Of a stretch of DNA of 45,735 nt, positions 25,917 to 34,155 are shown one piece after another (position 1 is the first letter of the stretch; every line of letters starts with the position of its first letter). Below the pieces are notes generated by a model. That model was not told the DNA's origin. It saw only the letters and a list, made by a program, of their open reading frames with translations, and searched no databases. Origin of the DNA: an uncultured Collinsella sp. Lineage in GTDB: Bacteria; Actinomycetota; Coriobacteriia; Coriobacteriales; Coriobacteriaceae. The position numbers were made by a program, and so were the translations under genes. The stretch is taken from NCBI GenBank assembly GCA_900541245.1, contig UQIS01000015.1, positions 1 to 45,735 on the forward strand, written 5' to 3'.

Positions 25917-26840
25917 CTAAAGGTAGCTGTAGAAGCGCGGCGAAGCAGCGAACAACAGCGCCTTGGCCTTCTCTTTTGTGTTCGTGCCGTATTCGAACAA
26001 AAATTTCTTGTCTACGCCCGGCACATCAAGGCCGCCCCGAAGTCCAAGCTCGCGGCAAGTGTGTAGATAGCACTTCGCAAGATAGCCATATAAAGCGTGG
26101 CGAAGCTCCAAATCGTTGATTGCGTCAAATTGAGTCTTCCAGCGCCCTAGGATCTCGCACATGGAAACCGCACGTTCGGAAGAATTCTGCGATTTCATGA
26201 TGGAGCCCGGCCGTTGAATGTAGTTGTAGAACTTGTATTTCAGGCAGACGACGGTATCCGCTGCAAGAAAGACTCTAGGCTGCATCTCCATGTCCTCATG
26301 CAGCAGCCCCACGGCAAACCTGAGCCCGTTTTCCTTAAACAACGAGAGCTTGCAAAACATGAAGCATGCGCACGGGTACCATTCTCCCGCTTTTAGAGCT
26401 GTGAGAATGAAATCCTTAGTGGGATACGCCTTTCCCTCCTCAAGCGACGCGTAGTGATCGGGCCTGTCCGGACCCGGGGTTACCCTCCAATCCCCAAGGA
26501 CGATGTCGGCGTGGGAATCGGTTGCCAAACGCAGCAGCCTCTCGCAAGCATCGAGCTCGATAGAATCGTCTGAATCAACGAACATGATGTAATCCCCAGT
26601 CGCCTCGGCCAGACCGAAGTTGCGCGCATCCGAAAGCCCTCCGTTCTGCTTGTGGACAACTTTTACCCTCGAATCCGCAAGGGCGTAATCATCGCAGATT
26701 CGAGGGCAATCATCCGGACTCCCGTCATCGACGAGAATCACCTCGATATCGCCCAACGTCTGGCAAAGGACACTGTCAACGCAGCGGCCAAGTTCTTTTT
26801 CGACCTTATAGACTGGAATAATTATGCTTACAAGCGGCAC
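25917..26840 (-). CDS. Glycosyltransferase family 2
   Basis: A 307-residue GT-A enzyme. VSIIIPVYKVEKELGRCVDS begins the fold. VILVDDGSPDDCPRICDDYA, KQNGGLSDARNFGLAEATG and YIMFVDSDDSIE carry the nucleotide and metal-binding Asp residues (DDGS, DSDD). A C-terminal helical part follows (MEMQPRVFLAADTVV, CEILGRWKTQF), with no membrane helix. It transfers a sugar to the growing repeat unit, with donor unknown. GTG 26840 has CGGAGG six bases upstream and gives MPLVSIIIPVYK. The longer frame to 26876 overlaps the acetyltransferase gene. Confidence 0.88.
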   Translation of the reverse strand: MPLVSIIIPVYKVEKELGRCVDSVLCQTLGDIEVILVDDGSPDDCPRICDDYALADSRVKVVHKQNGGLSDARNFGLAEATGDYIMFVDSDDSIELDACERLLRLATDSHADIVLGDWRVTPGPDRPDHYASLEEGKAYPTKDFILTALKAGEWYPCACFMFCKLSLFKENGLRFAVGLLHEDMEMQPRVFLAADTVVCLKYKFYNYIQRPGSIMKSQNSSERAVSMCEILGRWKTQFDAINDLELRHALYGYLAKCYLHTCRELGLRGGLDVPGVDKKFLFEYGTNTKEKAKALLFAASPRFYSYL

Positions 26841-26853
26841 AAGCAACCTCCGT

Positions 26854-27347
26854 TTATATCTTGTCCCCAGGCCCAACGTCCTTCGTAACTATTCGAGCCG
26901 CCTTCACAATCGCGCCGTCCCCAACGTATATTGGTCCGAAAATGCAGGAGTTCGTGTACACGATAACGTTGCTCCCGAATTGGGGCTGCCAGAAGACCCC
27001 CCCCGACCATCTTCGCGATGACGTCCATGAGAGCCGCCGATGGTCACACCCTGATACACTGTGAGCGGCCCCTCGCTGACGACCCCAGCGCCTATAACAA
27101 CGCCGAGCCCGTGGACGAGGCGAAACCCCGGTGCCAACTTCGCTTTGTAATCCAAATCGACGTGGTAAAGCATCCTGTTCAAACACCAAACAATCTTTGC
27201 CAGTGGCTCAAGATGGCAACGGTAGAGCAGGGCGGACAGGCGGAAAAGAGCCACAGCGTGGAAGCAGGGGTTCAAAAGAAACGTCCCGAGCGAACGAGGG
27301 AAGCCCTTTCCACCGGCGGCTTCGGCAAAGTCGACGTTGATGTTCAT
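26854..27347 (-). pseudogene. Serine-acetyltransferase-like O-acetyltransferase, frameshifted in a G8 tract
   Basis: ATG 27347 has AAGGAGG at ideal spacing. The first frame gives an N-terminal helical part and a hexapeptide-repeat segment (LAPGFRLVHGLGVVIGAGVV, TVYQGVTIGGSHGRHRED). The frame then breaks in a run of eight G (plus strand C8 at 26997-27004). The rest is in another frame: VFWQPQFGSNVIVYTNSC, IFGPIYVGDGAIVKAARI, VTKDVGPGDKI to TAA at 26854. One more G restores a 165-residue left-handed beta-helix acetyltransferase of the CysE/WcaB type, which acetylates sugars in such loci. Without it the product runs to 26904 in a wrong frame. Either slipped-strand phase variation, decay or sequencing error. 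Confidence 0.75.
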
Positions 27348-28447
27348 TCCCGTCCTCCTTTACGATCCAATGCGGCCTCGTATGCGCTCTCAAGAAGGTG
27401 GTAGCTCGAGGAGATGTCAAAAGGCTCCAGGCTCCCCGCACGGAAGGAGTCTTTGCTCCTATCATGTGGCCAAAAGGCCATCGCAGCTATCTCGCCCGCC
27501 CATCTTTCAGCGGTTTCTGTAAGGGAAATCGCGTGGAACCTGTCACTCACGCAAGCGTCCTGCGGCACATTGGACGATACGAAGCATTCAAGGCCGGCGA
27601 GTTGTGCCTCCACGAGGACGATACCAAGTCCCTCGTGAATCGAGGGAAACACAAAGCAATCCATCGCCGAATAGAGCTTGGCTGGGTCTTTTACGTTGCC
27701 AAGCAGCATAATCGAATCATGGGCAGGCGATGCCTCAACCAAGGCCCTAACATCCTTCTCTCCAGGTCCCCCACCAGCAATCATCAGAATCGATTCAGGG
27801 TTCTCAGCATGAAATGCCTCGAAAACCTTGATTAGGAACGCATGATTTTTCTCAGGGTTCAACCTCGCCACGTTGCCAAGAATATAGACGTCCTCGTCGA
27901 TACCGTAGGCTCCGCGCAGCTCGAGGCGAGCTTGCGGATCGAACCTGAACTTGTCAAGGTCGAAGGAATTAGGGATGACGGAAAAGCCCGCATTTCCAAA
28001 AAGCCATTTGCCCGCCTCGTCACTGCACGCGAACATGCAGTCGCAAAGTCGAGGCACGAAAGGCCTCAGCACCCTGTGCAGCACGGGATGTTCGCATCCC
28101 GTGCTGTGACAGTGGCAGGCCACCACTACAACACGGGAGCACTTCGCTATAACCAACTCAGGGAAGACCATACCACTGTTGCCGTGGACATGGCAGATGT
28201 CGAATTGTCCCTCGTCGAGGGCTTTGCTCAGCGCCTCGAAATAGCCAAGGGTGTCGGACCTCTTATCGGGAAGCTGTGTGACCGCGATGCCGTGAGCTAC
28301 GGCCTCATCAACTTTCTCTTGTTCGCATGGACCACCGACGAGCAAGGTCACCGTGTGCCCATGCCGGATAAGTTCGAACGAATATGTGAGCACTACCTTG
28401 CCAATGCCATTATTGACGAGATTGTATGTAATCATGCAGACGTTCAC
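27344..28447 (-). CDS. Glycosyltransferase family 4
   Basis: A 367-residue GT-B enzyme. The N-terminal lobe begins MNVCMITYNLVNNGIGKVVL and contains DICHVHGNSGMVF and FACSDEAGKWLFG. The C-terminal donor lobe has GNVARLNPEKNHAFLIKVFE, ILMIAGGGPGE, IMLLGNVKDPAKLYSAMDCF and VFPSIHEGLGIVLVEAQLAG with the E-x7-E signature. It adds a sugar from a nucleotide donor in the cytoplasm. Start is GTG 28447 with GAGGT upstream. The stop overlaps the next gene's start by four bases (ATGA), so the two are coupled. Confidence 0.88.
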   Translation of the reverse strand: MNVCMITYNLVNNGIGKVVLTYSFELIRHGHTVTLLVGGPCEQEKVDEAVAHGIAVTQLPDKRSDTLGYFEALSKALDEGQFDICHVHGNSGMVFPELVIAKCSRVVVVACHCHSTGCEHPVLHRVLRPFVPRLCDCMFACSDEAGKWLFGNAGFSVIPNSFDLDKFRFDPQARLELRGAYGIDEDVYILGNVARLNPEKNHAFLIKVFEAFHAENPESILMIAGGGPGEKDVRALVEASPAHDSIMLLGNVKDPAKLYSAMDCFVFPSIHEGLGIVLVEAQLAGLECFVSSNVPQDACVSDRFHAISLTETAERWAGEIAAMAFWPHDRSKDSFRAGSLEPFDISSSYHLLESAYEAALDRKGGRE

Positions 28448-28645
28448 TTGGCTACCTCACCGTAGAGCAGCTTCAACCAGGCTTCTGCAGAATAATCCAG
28501 GGCAATCATTCGCTTTTCGCAACATGTTCTTGAATGTTCCAAGCCCATGGGATTTCTATCTTTCATTCCAAATGCAATCTTTGATGTAAGCCAGGGCTTA
28601 CTGAGTGAATTAGATCGGGCGGAGTCTGGACCATGTTCTTCTCGG
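28440..28645 (-). pseudogene. Unassigned 3' gene remnant
   Basis: On the minus strand a frame without a good start reads REEHGPDSARSNSLSKPW, LTSKIAFGMKDRNP and EKRMIALDYSAEAWLKLLYG then EVAK, and stops at TGA overlapping the GT4 start. The end (RMIALDYSAEAW) resembles the tail of a glycosyltransferase or related enzyme that was deleted between the ATP-grasp and GT4 genes. The rest of the gap (28645-28694) holds nothing I recognise. Confidence 0.3.
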
Positions 28646-28694
28646 GATTATCCACACTCGCTAGATAACACTACCTACGCCGCTACATTCGCAG

Positions 28695-29585
28695 TTACGA
28701 ATTCTGCTTAGGCAAAACGAATAGCTCTCCGAGCTCGCAATCGAGCCTGTCCGGCTGCTTCTCATCAGCGTAGAAGGGGTCGAAACCGCCCCCGGTGTAA
28801 AAAGTCATCTCGCCGAAGAAAGGATTGCCCGCGATGTTGTAAAGATCGACTCGTACATGCGGAAGATCCGACGCCAACGTCTCAGCAAGTCTGATCATCA
28901 AATCGTAGTTCTCGGGCTTTTCGGTGGGTTTACGATTGGATACTTCGTGATTGATGTCTCCACGTTGCTCCCAGCATGGAGTGAAATACTGCATATCGTG
29001 CGCGGTAAAGCGATCAGCATCGGTCTGCACGAGCGCCGCCTTACCATCGAAGCAGTAGAACTTATAGTCAGTCGGGGTCTGCCTACCCGGTTCGTCGAGG
29101 TACGCCTCGGCAACCACACGAGGAGCTATATCCTTGTAGGCCCACTCCCGACCCTGCCAGTACCAATTCCGTTGAAGTGCAGTACGCAGGCGTTTCTTAG
29201 CGACCTCAAAATCGAATATTGATTTGTCCGTACACACGATTGTGCTCTGCGAGTCGTGAGTGCACTTCAGCACGAACTTTTCCGGCAACTCATCAATGTC
29301 GATTTCTTCCACCGAATCGTAGACGCCATAAAGCGGAACAAGGTACTCATCGCCGATACGCTCCCTTACAAAAGATCGCACTTCAAACTTGTCAACAAGC
29401 GTGGTCAAGACTGGATTGTGATAATGCAGCTTGCACCACTGGAGCTTCTCATTAAAGGTCCTGGGATGATCAAGATCGAGCTTATAGTGCAGCTTTGCTC
29501 TGAAGCACATGCGAATAAAATCCTCGTCGGGGATAAAGCGCAAGTTGTTCCTCAGAGAAAGCGCGAATCTTTTCTTAAGTTTCAT
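28695..29585 (-). CDS. TupA-like ATP-grasp protein
   Basis: A 296-residue protein of the TupA-like ATP-grasp family (PF14305). The typical opening motifs are MCFRAKLHYKLDLDHPRTFN and EKLQWCKLHYHNPVLTTLVD, then KFEVRSFVRERIGDEYLVPL, FVLKCTHDSQSTIVC, YCFDGKAALVQTDADRF and VRVDLYNIAGNPFFGEMTFY then TGGGFDPF with the acidic metal ligands. Family members occur in capsule and teichuronopeptide loci and are thought to join amino acids or similar groups to sugars using ATP. ATG 29585 has GGAGG upstream and overlaps the previous stop by four bases. An N-terminal extension to 29717 is a shadow of the previous gene. Confidence 0.85.
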   Translation of the reverse strand: MKLKKRFALSLRNNLRFIPDEDFIRMCFRAKLHYKLDLDHPRTFNEKLQWCKLHYHNPVLTTLVDKFEVRSFVRERIGDEYLVPLYGVYDSVEEIDIDELPEKFVLKCTHDSQSTIVCTDKSIFDFEVAKKRLRTALQRNWYWQGREWAYKDIAPRVVAEAYLDEPGRQTPTDYKFYCFDGKAALVQTDADRFTAHDMQYFTPCWEQRGDINHEVSNRKPTEKPENYDLMIRLAETLASDLPHVRVDLYNIAGNPFFGEMTFYTGGGFDPFYADEKQPDRLDCELGELFVLPKQNS

Positions 29586-30073
29586 CGTACGCCTCCAACG
29601 CCATCGATGTAATCGGAAAGGTCGGCGCAGAACCGCGCCGCGTTGCTCTTGTAGGGCAGGTAATCCTTGGAAAGCACCCGCGCATAAGCGGCGGGCAGGT
29701 CGGTAGGGTCCATACACGGCTCAATCAGCCCCATGTCCCCGAACTGTCGAACAATCTCAATCTGGTGATCATCCACATGTTCGCCGTATTTTGCTAGACG
29801 CGGAACAGCGATGACTTTCTTGTTGTCCTTAACGGCGCCGATGATGGCGCCGGTACCTCCATGGGTTACCACGACATCGCAAGCATCCATATGAACGCGG
29901 AAGGAATCACGATCGAGAAACGCCTCGTGTTCCAAATACTCAGGAATGTAAGTGCACACACCCGTCTGAGCAAAAGCTCCATCCTCAGCAACACCGCTAG
30001 CAACGAGAGCATCTACCGCCCTGACTAATCTGTCGAACTGAAACTTCTGGGAGCCTACGGTAACGAATATCAT
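29582..30073 (-). CDS. PssE/Alg13-like glycosyltransferase subunit
   Basis: A 163-residue single-lobe protein: MIFVTVGSQKFQFDRLVRAV at the start, MDACDVVVTHGGTGAIIGAV and KKVIAVPRLAKYGEHVDDHQ later. This is the GT28 C-terminal nucleotide-binding lobe, with HGGTG and the H-x-D-x-Q motif. It is the catalytic partner of the PssD/Alg14-like protein encoded just upstream. The pair forms one split glycosyltransferase that adds the second sugar on the lipid carrier. GGAGG precedes ATG 30073. Its last bases overlap the ATP-grasp start. Confidence 0.85.
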   Translation of the reverse strand: MIFVTVGSQKFQFDRLVRAVDALVASGVAEDGAFAQTGVCTYIPEYLEHEAFLDRDSFRVHMDACDVVVTHGGTGAIIGAVKDNKKVIAVPRLAKYGEHVDDHQIEIVRQFGDMGLIEPCMDPTDLPAAYARVLSKDYLPYKSNAARFCADLSDYIDGVGGVR

Positions 30074-30085
30074 GCGACCACCTCC

Positions 30086-30559
30086 CTAGTACACGCCGCC
30101 GACAAAGCGGGCATTGGGGTACACGGATAGCATCGACTCCCACTGCACGTAAAAACGATCGGCGCGTTTGCTCAGCAGCTTTCCCGTCATGGTTGGTGAG
30201 TCAGTTTTCGCGAAAGACTCGACATACACAAGCTTGGCGCCCATTGCATGCCCGATCAGGCAAAACGGTATGGTAGCCAGTACCCCCGTACACACAATCA
30301 CGTCGGGGTGTTCAGTGAACCAATAACGAAGAGACGTCACGGCATTGAACGCCATTCGAGGAAGAAAGCTTGCCTCGTGTCGATTCACCTGGCGCACATA
30401 GCGAGCCCGCACAGGTAGCTTGGCATCGTAGGCAGTCTTCTCGGTGAGGATGAAACTGTCGTAGCGCTCCATCAAAGGCTTAAGCGCAAGTAACTGCTCC
30501 AGATGCCCACCAGATGACGCAGCAAAGCACACTTTTATGTCCTTGCGACACCCCGTCAT
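30086..30559 (-). CDS. PssD/Alg14-like glycosyltransferase subunit
   Basis: A 157-residue protein: KVCFAASSGGHLEQLLALKP, ERYDSFILTEKT, VRQVNRHEASFLPR, EHPDVIVCTGVLATIPFCLI and KLVYVESFAKTDSPTMTGKL. These are the Alg14 acceptor-side and membrane-association motifs. It recruits the lipid-linked acceptor and activates the PssE-like partner 12 bases downstream. ATG 30559 lies 3 bases after the dehydrogenase stop, with AAGAGGG in that gene's end as the binding site. Confidence 0.85.
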   Translation of the reverse strand: MTGCRKDIKVCFAASSGGHLEQLLALKPLMERYDSFILTEKTAYDAKLPVRARYVRQVNRHEASFLPRMAFNAVTSLRYWFTEHPDVIVCTGVLATIPFCLIGHAMGAKLVYVESFAKTDSPTMTGKLLSKRADRFYVQWESMLSVYPNARFVGGVY

Positions 30560-30562
30560 GAA

Positions 30563-31822
30563 CTAATCCCTCTTAAACAAATCGCGAGTGTATACCTTAT
30601 CCGCCACGTCAACGAGCTCGTCGCTCCAGCGGTTGGCAACGATCACATCGCAGCCGGCCTTGAAGGCCTCCAGGTCGTGCGTGACCTCGGAGCCGAAGAA
30701 CTCCGGCGCGTCCAGTGTGGGCTCGTAGACCACCACGGGCACGCCCTTGGCCTTCACGCGCTTCATGACGCCTTGGATAGAACTTGCACGGAAGTTGTCA
30801 CTGTTCGACTTCATCGTCAGGCGGTACACGCCCACAACCGGCTTCTCCTTGCCGGCGTACACGCGGTCCCACACCATCTGCAGCACCTCGTCGGCGACGA
30901 AGTCCTTGCGCGTGCGGTTGGCGTCCACGATGGCCTCGATCAGGTTCTGCGGCACGTCCTTGTAGTTGGCCAGCAGCTGCTTGGTGTCCTTGGGCAGGCA
31001 GTAGCCGCCGTAGCCGAAGCTGGGGTTGTTGTAGTGCGATCCGATGCGCGGCTCCAGGCAGACGCCGTCGATGACGTCGCGGGTGTTGAGGCCGCGGACC
31101 TCGCAGTAGGTGTCGAGCTCGTTGAAGTAGGCCACGCGCAGCGCCAGGTAGGTGTTGGCGAACAGTTTGACGGCCTCGGCCTCGGTGGTGCCCAGCACGA
31201 GCTCCGGGATGCCCTTGGAGCCGTCGGCGTTGACTCGCTCGAGCTCTGCGGGGTCGGCGCCCTGTGCGAGCAGGCCGGCGAACTTCTCGGCGGCTATAAC
31301 GGCCTCAGCGTCATCCTTTGGCGCGCCGACCACGATGCGGCTGGGGTGCAGGTTGTCGTAGAGCGCCTTGCTCTCGCGCAGGAACTCCGGGCTGAAGAAG
31401 ATCTTGTTGTCACTTAGCCTCTCTCGCAGGTCCGCGGTGTAGCCCACCGGGATGGTCGACTTGATGACGATCCAGGCGTCCGGGTTCACCGAGCGCACGG
31501 CGGCGATGGCGGCCTCGACGGAGCTCGTGTCGAAGAAGTTCCTGTCCGAGTCATAGTTGGTGGGCGTGGCGATGACGGCGTAGTCGGCACCCGTATAGGC
31601 CTCGGCCACGGCGACGGTGGCGTGCAAGTCGAGCTGGCGCTCCCCCGCCTTGGCCTCCGCCAGGAATCGCTCGATCTCGTCGTCCTGGATGGGCGACACG
31701 AAGTTGTTGATCTTCTCGACCTTCTCGGGAACGATGTCCAGCGCGTGGACCTCGTTGTGCTGCGAGAGCAGGACGGCGAGGGACAGTCCGACGTAGCCAG
31801 TTCCGGCGACGGCAATCTTCAT
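30563..31822 (-). CDS. ugd: UDP-glucose 6-dehydrogenase
   Basis: A 419-residue enzyme that oxidises UDP-glucose to UDP-glucuronate with two NAD+. MKIAVAGTGYVGLSLAVLLS is the NAD site. Conserved stretches include YAVIATPTNYD, VIKSTIPVGYT, FFSPEFLRESKALYDNLHPS, ALRVAYFNELDTYCEVRGLN and FGYGGYCLPKDTKQLL with the catalytic Cys. The C-terminal UDP-binding part ends KVYTRDLFKRD. ATG 31822 follows GGAGAA. It provides the uronic acid precursor for the polysaccharide. Its 3' 450 bases are repeated in decayed form at 20047-20505. Confidence 0.93.
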   Translation of the reverse strand: MKIAVAGTGYVGLSLAVLLSQHNEVHALDIVPEKVEKINNFVSPIQDDEIERFLAEAKAGERQLDLHATVAVAEAYTGADYAVIATPTNYDSDRNFFDTSSVEAAIAAVRSVNPDAWIVIKSTIPVGYTADLRERLSDNKIFFSPEFLRESKALYDNLHPSRIVVGAPKDDAEAVIAAEKFAGLLAQGADPAELERVNADGSKGIPELVLGTTEAEAVKLFANTYLALRVAYFNELDTYCEVRGLNTRDVIDGVCLEPRIGSHYNNPSFGYGGYCLPKDTKQLLANYKDVPQNLIEAIVDANRTRKDFVADEVLQMVWDRVYAGKEKPVVGVYRLTMKSNSDNFRASSIQGVMKRVKAKGVPVVVYEPTLDAPEFFGSEVTHDLEAFKAGCDVIVANRWSDELVDVADKVYTRDLFKRD

Positions 31823-31860
31823 TTTCTTCTCCGATTCGAATCGGGTATTAAAGTTAGGCA

Positions 31861-32622
31861 TTAGTACGCATCGCTTCCGTTGAAGACCTCCAGAACCGTG
31901 AGGAGGACGATCTTGAGGTCCATGACGATTCCGCGCTTGGCTATGTACTCGAGATCACGGCGGACCATGCCGTCGAACCCGGTGGAGTTTCGCTCCGTAA
32001 CCTGCCAGAGTCCCGTGATACCTGGCTTCACTGCTAGCCTCTGCAGGTCGTACTCGGTGTACTCAGCGACCTCGTTGGGCAGCGGCGGGCGCGGGCCGAC
32101 GACGGACATCTGCCCCAAAAACACGTTGAGGAACTGCGGGAACTCGTCGATGGAGTGCTTGCGGATGAACTTTCCGATCTTGGTGACGCGGGGATCCTCC
32201 TTCATCTTGAACATGGCTCCGGCGATCTCGTTTTGCTCCCTGAGCTCGGCGAGTCGCTCGTCGGCGTCCCTGTACATGGAGCGGAACTTCCACATGCGGA
32301 AGGTGGACAGGCTGCCGTCGCGGTGGGTCTGACCCACGCGGATCTGGCTGTAGAAGGGGTTGCCCTCGCTCTCCAGGCGGATGGCAGCGGCGAGAATTAG
32401 GCTGGGGATCGCGATGGCGACAAGCGCGGCACCGCTAAAAACGATGTCGAACGCGCGCTTCACGGCCCTATAGGCCAGGCGAGAGCGGTCCCAGTCCATG
32501 ATGGATTGCATAGCCTTGTAGCGGCCGTCTCCCTCACGCCGGTCCATAGCCTGAGCAATCAACGCTGCACCCGCTGGCGCATCCGTTGCATATTGAGTTT
32601 TTTCCGACACGTTCTCTTCCAA
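31861..32622 (-). CDS. Undecaprenyl-phosphate sugar-1-phosphate transferase
   Basis: A 253-residue initiating enzyme of the WcaJ/WbaP/PglC type. One membrane or re-entrant helix (FDIVFSGAALVAIAIPSLIL, about residue 65) precedes the catalytic domain: NPFYSQIRVGQTHRDGS, FRMWKFRSMYRDADE, KMKEDPRVTKIGKFIRKHSI, DEFPQFLNVFLGQMSVVGPR and RLAVKPGITGLWQVTERN. It moves a sugar phosphate to the lipid carrier as step one of repeat-unit synthesis. The start is TTG 32622 (GGGGA upstream) or GTG 32610 (GGAAGAG upstream). It is the first enzyme gene after the antiterminator. Confidence 0.9.
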   Translation of the reverse strand: MEENVSEKTQYATDAPAGAALIAQAMDRREGDGRYKAMQSIMDWDRSRLAYRAVKRAFDIVFSGAALVAIAIPSLILAAAIRLESEGNPFYSQIRVGQTHRDGSLSTFRMWKFRSMYRDADERLAELREQNEIAGAMFKMKEDPRVTKIGKFIRKHSIDEFPQFLNVFLGQMSVVGPRPPLPNEVAEYTEYDLQRLAVKPGITGLWQVTERNSTGFDGMVRRDLEYIAKRGIVMDLKIVLLTVLEVFNGSDAY

Positions 32623-32676
32623 TACTTCGTCCCCAGGTCGGAGATCCTCCCTGTTCTGTGTAGCGACCGCTTGCAG

Positions 32677-33222
32677 CTAGACAATCGCCTTTTTGAGATT
32701 CCGCATGACGCGCTGCTCGTTTGAAAGCACAGCAAGACCAACGCGCGTGGTTACGCGTCGGCCGCACAGGTTGAGCTCCAAAAAAGCAGTGCTCTTGCGT
32801 CTATTAATAGTTTTAATGAGGCCCTCGTGGCCCAGCAGCGGACCAGCCGTCACTACGACTTGGTCACCGTCTTTTAGGGCCTCGCTCATGGGCACTACGC
32901 GGTCTCCCCTATGCGTAAAGCCGCCAATAAGCTGGACCTCTTCTTTTGCCAGCGGCACAAACTGACCGTCCTGGGATAGCACTCGGGCAAAGTCGTCCAT
33001 GCGTAGCAGAAACTGTTGCACGGTTCGGGGATCTGCCGTATCGCAGATAAGATAACCGGGAAAGAGCGGCTTGGTCGTATCGACCCATTCGCCGTGTACC
33101 TTGATTTCTGTTTGAAATTGGGGATAAAAGAGCTCCTGCATGGCATTCGCCGGCACCACATGCTCGATGCGCTCGCGCATTACATCTTCGCGACCGTTAA
33201 TGACCTGGATTACATACCACAC
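32677..33222 (-). CDS. loaP: LoaP/UpxY-type NusG paralogue, operon antiterminator
   Basis: A 181-residue NusG-like regulator. The NGN domain opens MWYVIQVINGREDVMRERIE and contains KPLFPGYLICDT. A KOW-type domain follows near the C-terminus (LKDGDQVVVTAGPLLGHEGL, with IKTINRRKSTAFLELN). Specialised NusG paralogues at the head of long polysaccharide operons bind RNA polymerase during leader synthesis and prevent termination. GTG 33222 is preferred: AAGGGGG lies eight bases upstream and the product starts MWYVIQ. The frame to GTG 33231 is also open. It is the first gene of the leftward operon of about 13 kb, with a structured leader upstream. Confidence 0.88.
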   Translation of the reverse strand: MWYVIQVINGREDVMRERIEHVVPANAMQELFYPQFQTEIKVHGEWVDTTKPLFPGYLICDTADPRTVQQFLLRMDDFARVLSQDGQFVPLAKEEVQLIGGFTHRGDRVVPMSEALKDGDQVVVTAGPLLGHEGLIKTINRRKSTAFLELNLCGRRVTTRVGLAVLSNEQRVMRNLKKAIV

Positions 33223-33251
33223 GAGCACCACCCCCTTGCTGTCTTACGTGT

Positions 33252-33324
33252 GGCTCACGGGGTTTGGGTATGACTTCGCCAGGGCGCTTGTGCGCGAAGG
33301 CGCTCCATATTCAAACCCTGAGCC
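33252..33324 (-). promoter_or_regulatory. Long leader hairpin just before loaP
   Basis: GGCTCA (33252-33257) pairs with TGAGCC (33319-33324), GGGTTTG (33260-33266) with CAAACCC (33312-33318), then TATG with CATA, and CTTCGC with GCGAAG inside. It is transcribed in the loaP leader, 30 bases before the start codon. LoaP proteins are known to act through an RNA hairpin in the leader, so this is the best candidate element. It matches no riboswitch I recognise. Confidence 0.6.
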
Positions 33325-33404
33325 CAGTTAGACAAGCACGTGGCTCTGCCCCACCGTGAACGGTATGTATATGCGCAGTTGCTAGAGACGCGGACGTGTA
33401 TCGC

Positions 33405-33481
33405 AAAAAAGTCCACATCCCCAGCTGGCTGCGTGCGGCCCAGTCAAGCGGGAACAAAACTGGACTGCACGCAAACAGCTG
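33405..33481 (-). terminator. Attenuator-like hairpin in the loaP leader
   Basis: Read on the minus strand: CAGCTG, GCGTGC, GTCCAGT, loop, ACTGGGC, GCACGC and CAGCTG (33481 down to 33422), then GTGGAC and a run of six T (33410-33405). GTCCA of the left arm can also pair with TGGAC before the T-run, giving two exclusive folds. This fits a leader terminator that an antiterminator overrides. Confidence 0.5.
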
Positions 33482-33681
33482 AAGGACTGCTACGATTTCG
33501 CATACGACAACTAACCGTTTGCATCTCGTAACTAACTCAATGCAAATAAACAAAGTCGCATGACTTCTTTATTGGAGCTCGTGGTGTTTCTGGCACCGCC
33601 GTTACGGCCGGATGCTGATCGACCCTGCGCTTTATGGCTTACTGGAGCCGCGAGCACAGTTGAACTCATGTAACGTTAGGT

Positions 33682-33715
33682 ATCCTAGCACAAGCTGATA
33701 ACGAAACTGATTTGG
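33682..33715 (-). promoter_or_regulatory. Possible promoter of the polysaccharide operon
   Basis: On the minus strand TGCTAGGAT looks like an extended -10 (33682-33690). The -35 about 17 bases upstream (TCAGTT) is weak. It would give a leader of about 450 bases before loaP. Apart from the two hairpins described, 33482-33956 holds no gene I can support. Confidence 0.25.
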
Positions 33716-33956
33716 GTTGCGTTGGACAACATATCGTTCATTTGACGTGCTTAAGGGGGTTGTTTTGGGATGTTGTTCACGTTGATGCAGGATATTGGGA
33801 TGCTAACGGTGATTAGGCGCGTTCCTGAAGCCCATATGGAACGGCGATCTACACTGATAATCGCGTTTGTCTAACAAAAAATGTACAAACATGGGAAATA
33901 AATTGTGCAACTTTTTGTTGATGTGGATGGGTTTGCAGCGCGAGGTATTTCGGCAT

Positions 33957-33987
33957 AAAAAAGGCCTTCGGAAATCCGAAGGCCTTT
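33957..33987 (-). terminator. Terminator of the tRNA-Ala gene
   Basis: GGCCTTCGG (33963-33971) and CCGAAGGCC (33976-33984) with an A/T loop. On the minus strand a TTTTTT tract follows. It lies 11 bases after the tRNA CCA end. Confidence 0.85.
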
Positions 33988-33997
33988 GCATTCACGA

Positions 33998-34073
33998 TGG
34001 TGGAGACGAGGGGGATCGAACCCCTGACCTCTTGACTGCCAGTCAAGCGCTCTCCCAGCTGAGCTACGCCCCC
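33998..34073 (-). tRNA. tRNA-Ala, anticodon GGC
   Basis: A 76-base cloverleaf including an encoded CCA. The acceptor GGGGGCG pairs with CGTCTCC (two G-U pairs). The D arm is GCTC...GAGC. The anticodon stem CTTGA/TCAAG has loop CTGGCAG (anticodon GGC, reading GCC). The T arm is AGGGG-TTCGATC-CCCCT with the normal TTCGA. Discriminator A fits alanine. It stands alone between thiN and the polysaccharide operon. Confidence 0.93.
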
Positions 34074-34155
34074 GTGACGAGGAGATACTATAGGGGAAGA
34101 CCTTCTTTGATGCAAGGACTTTTTTGGGTTGAATCTCTTACTTACGGGTTTTCCT

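Noticed and set aside
33252..33324. A c-di-GMP or other known riboswitch before loaP
   Set aside because: No conserved riboswitch core sequence is visible. The feature is only a long hairpin, so it is reported as a leader structure.
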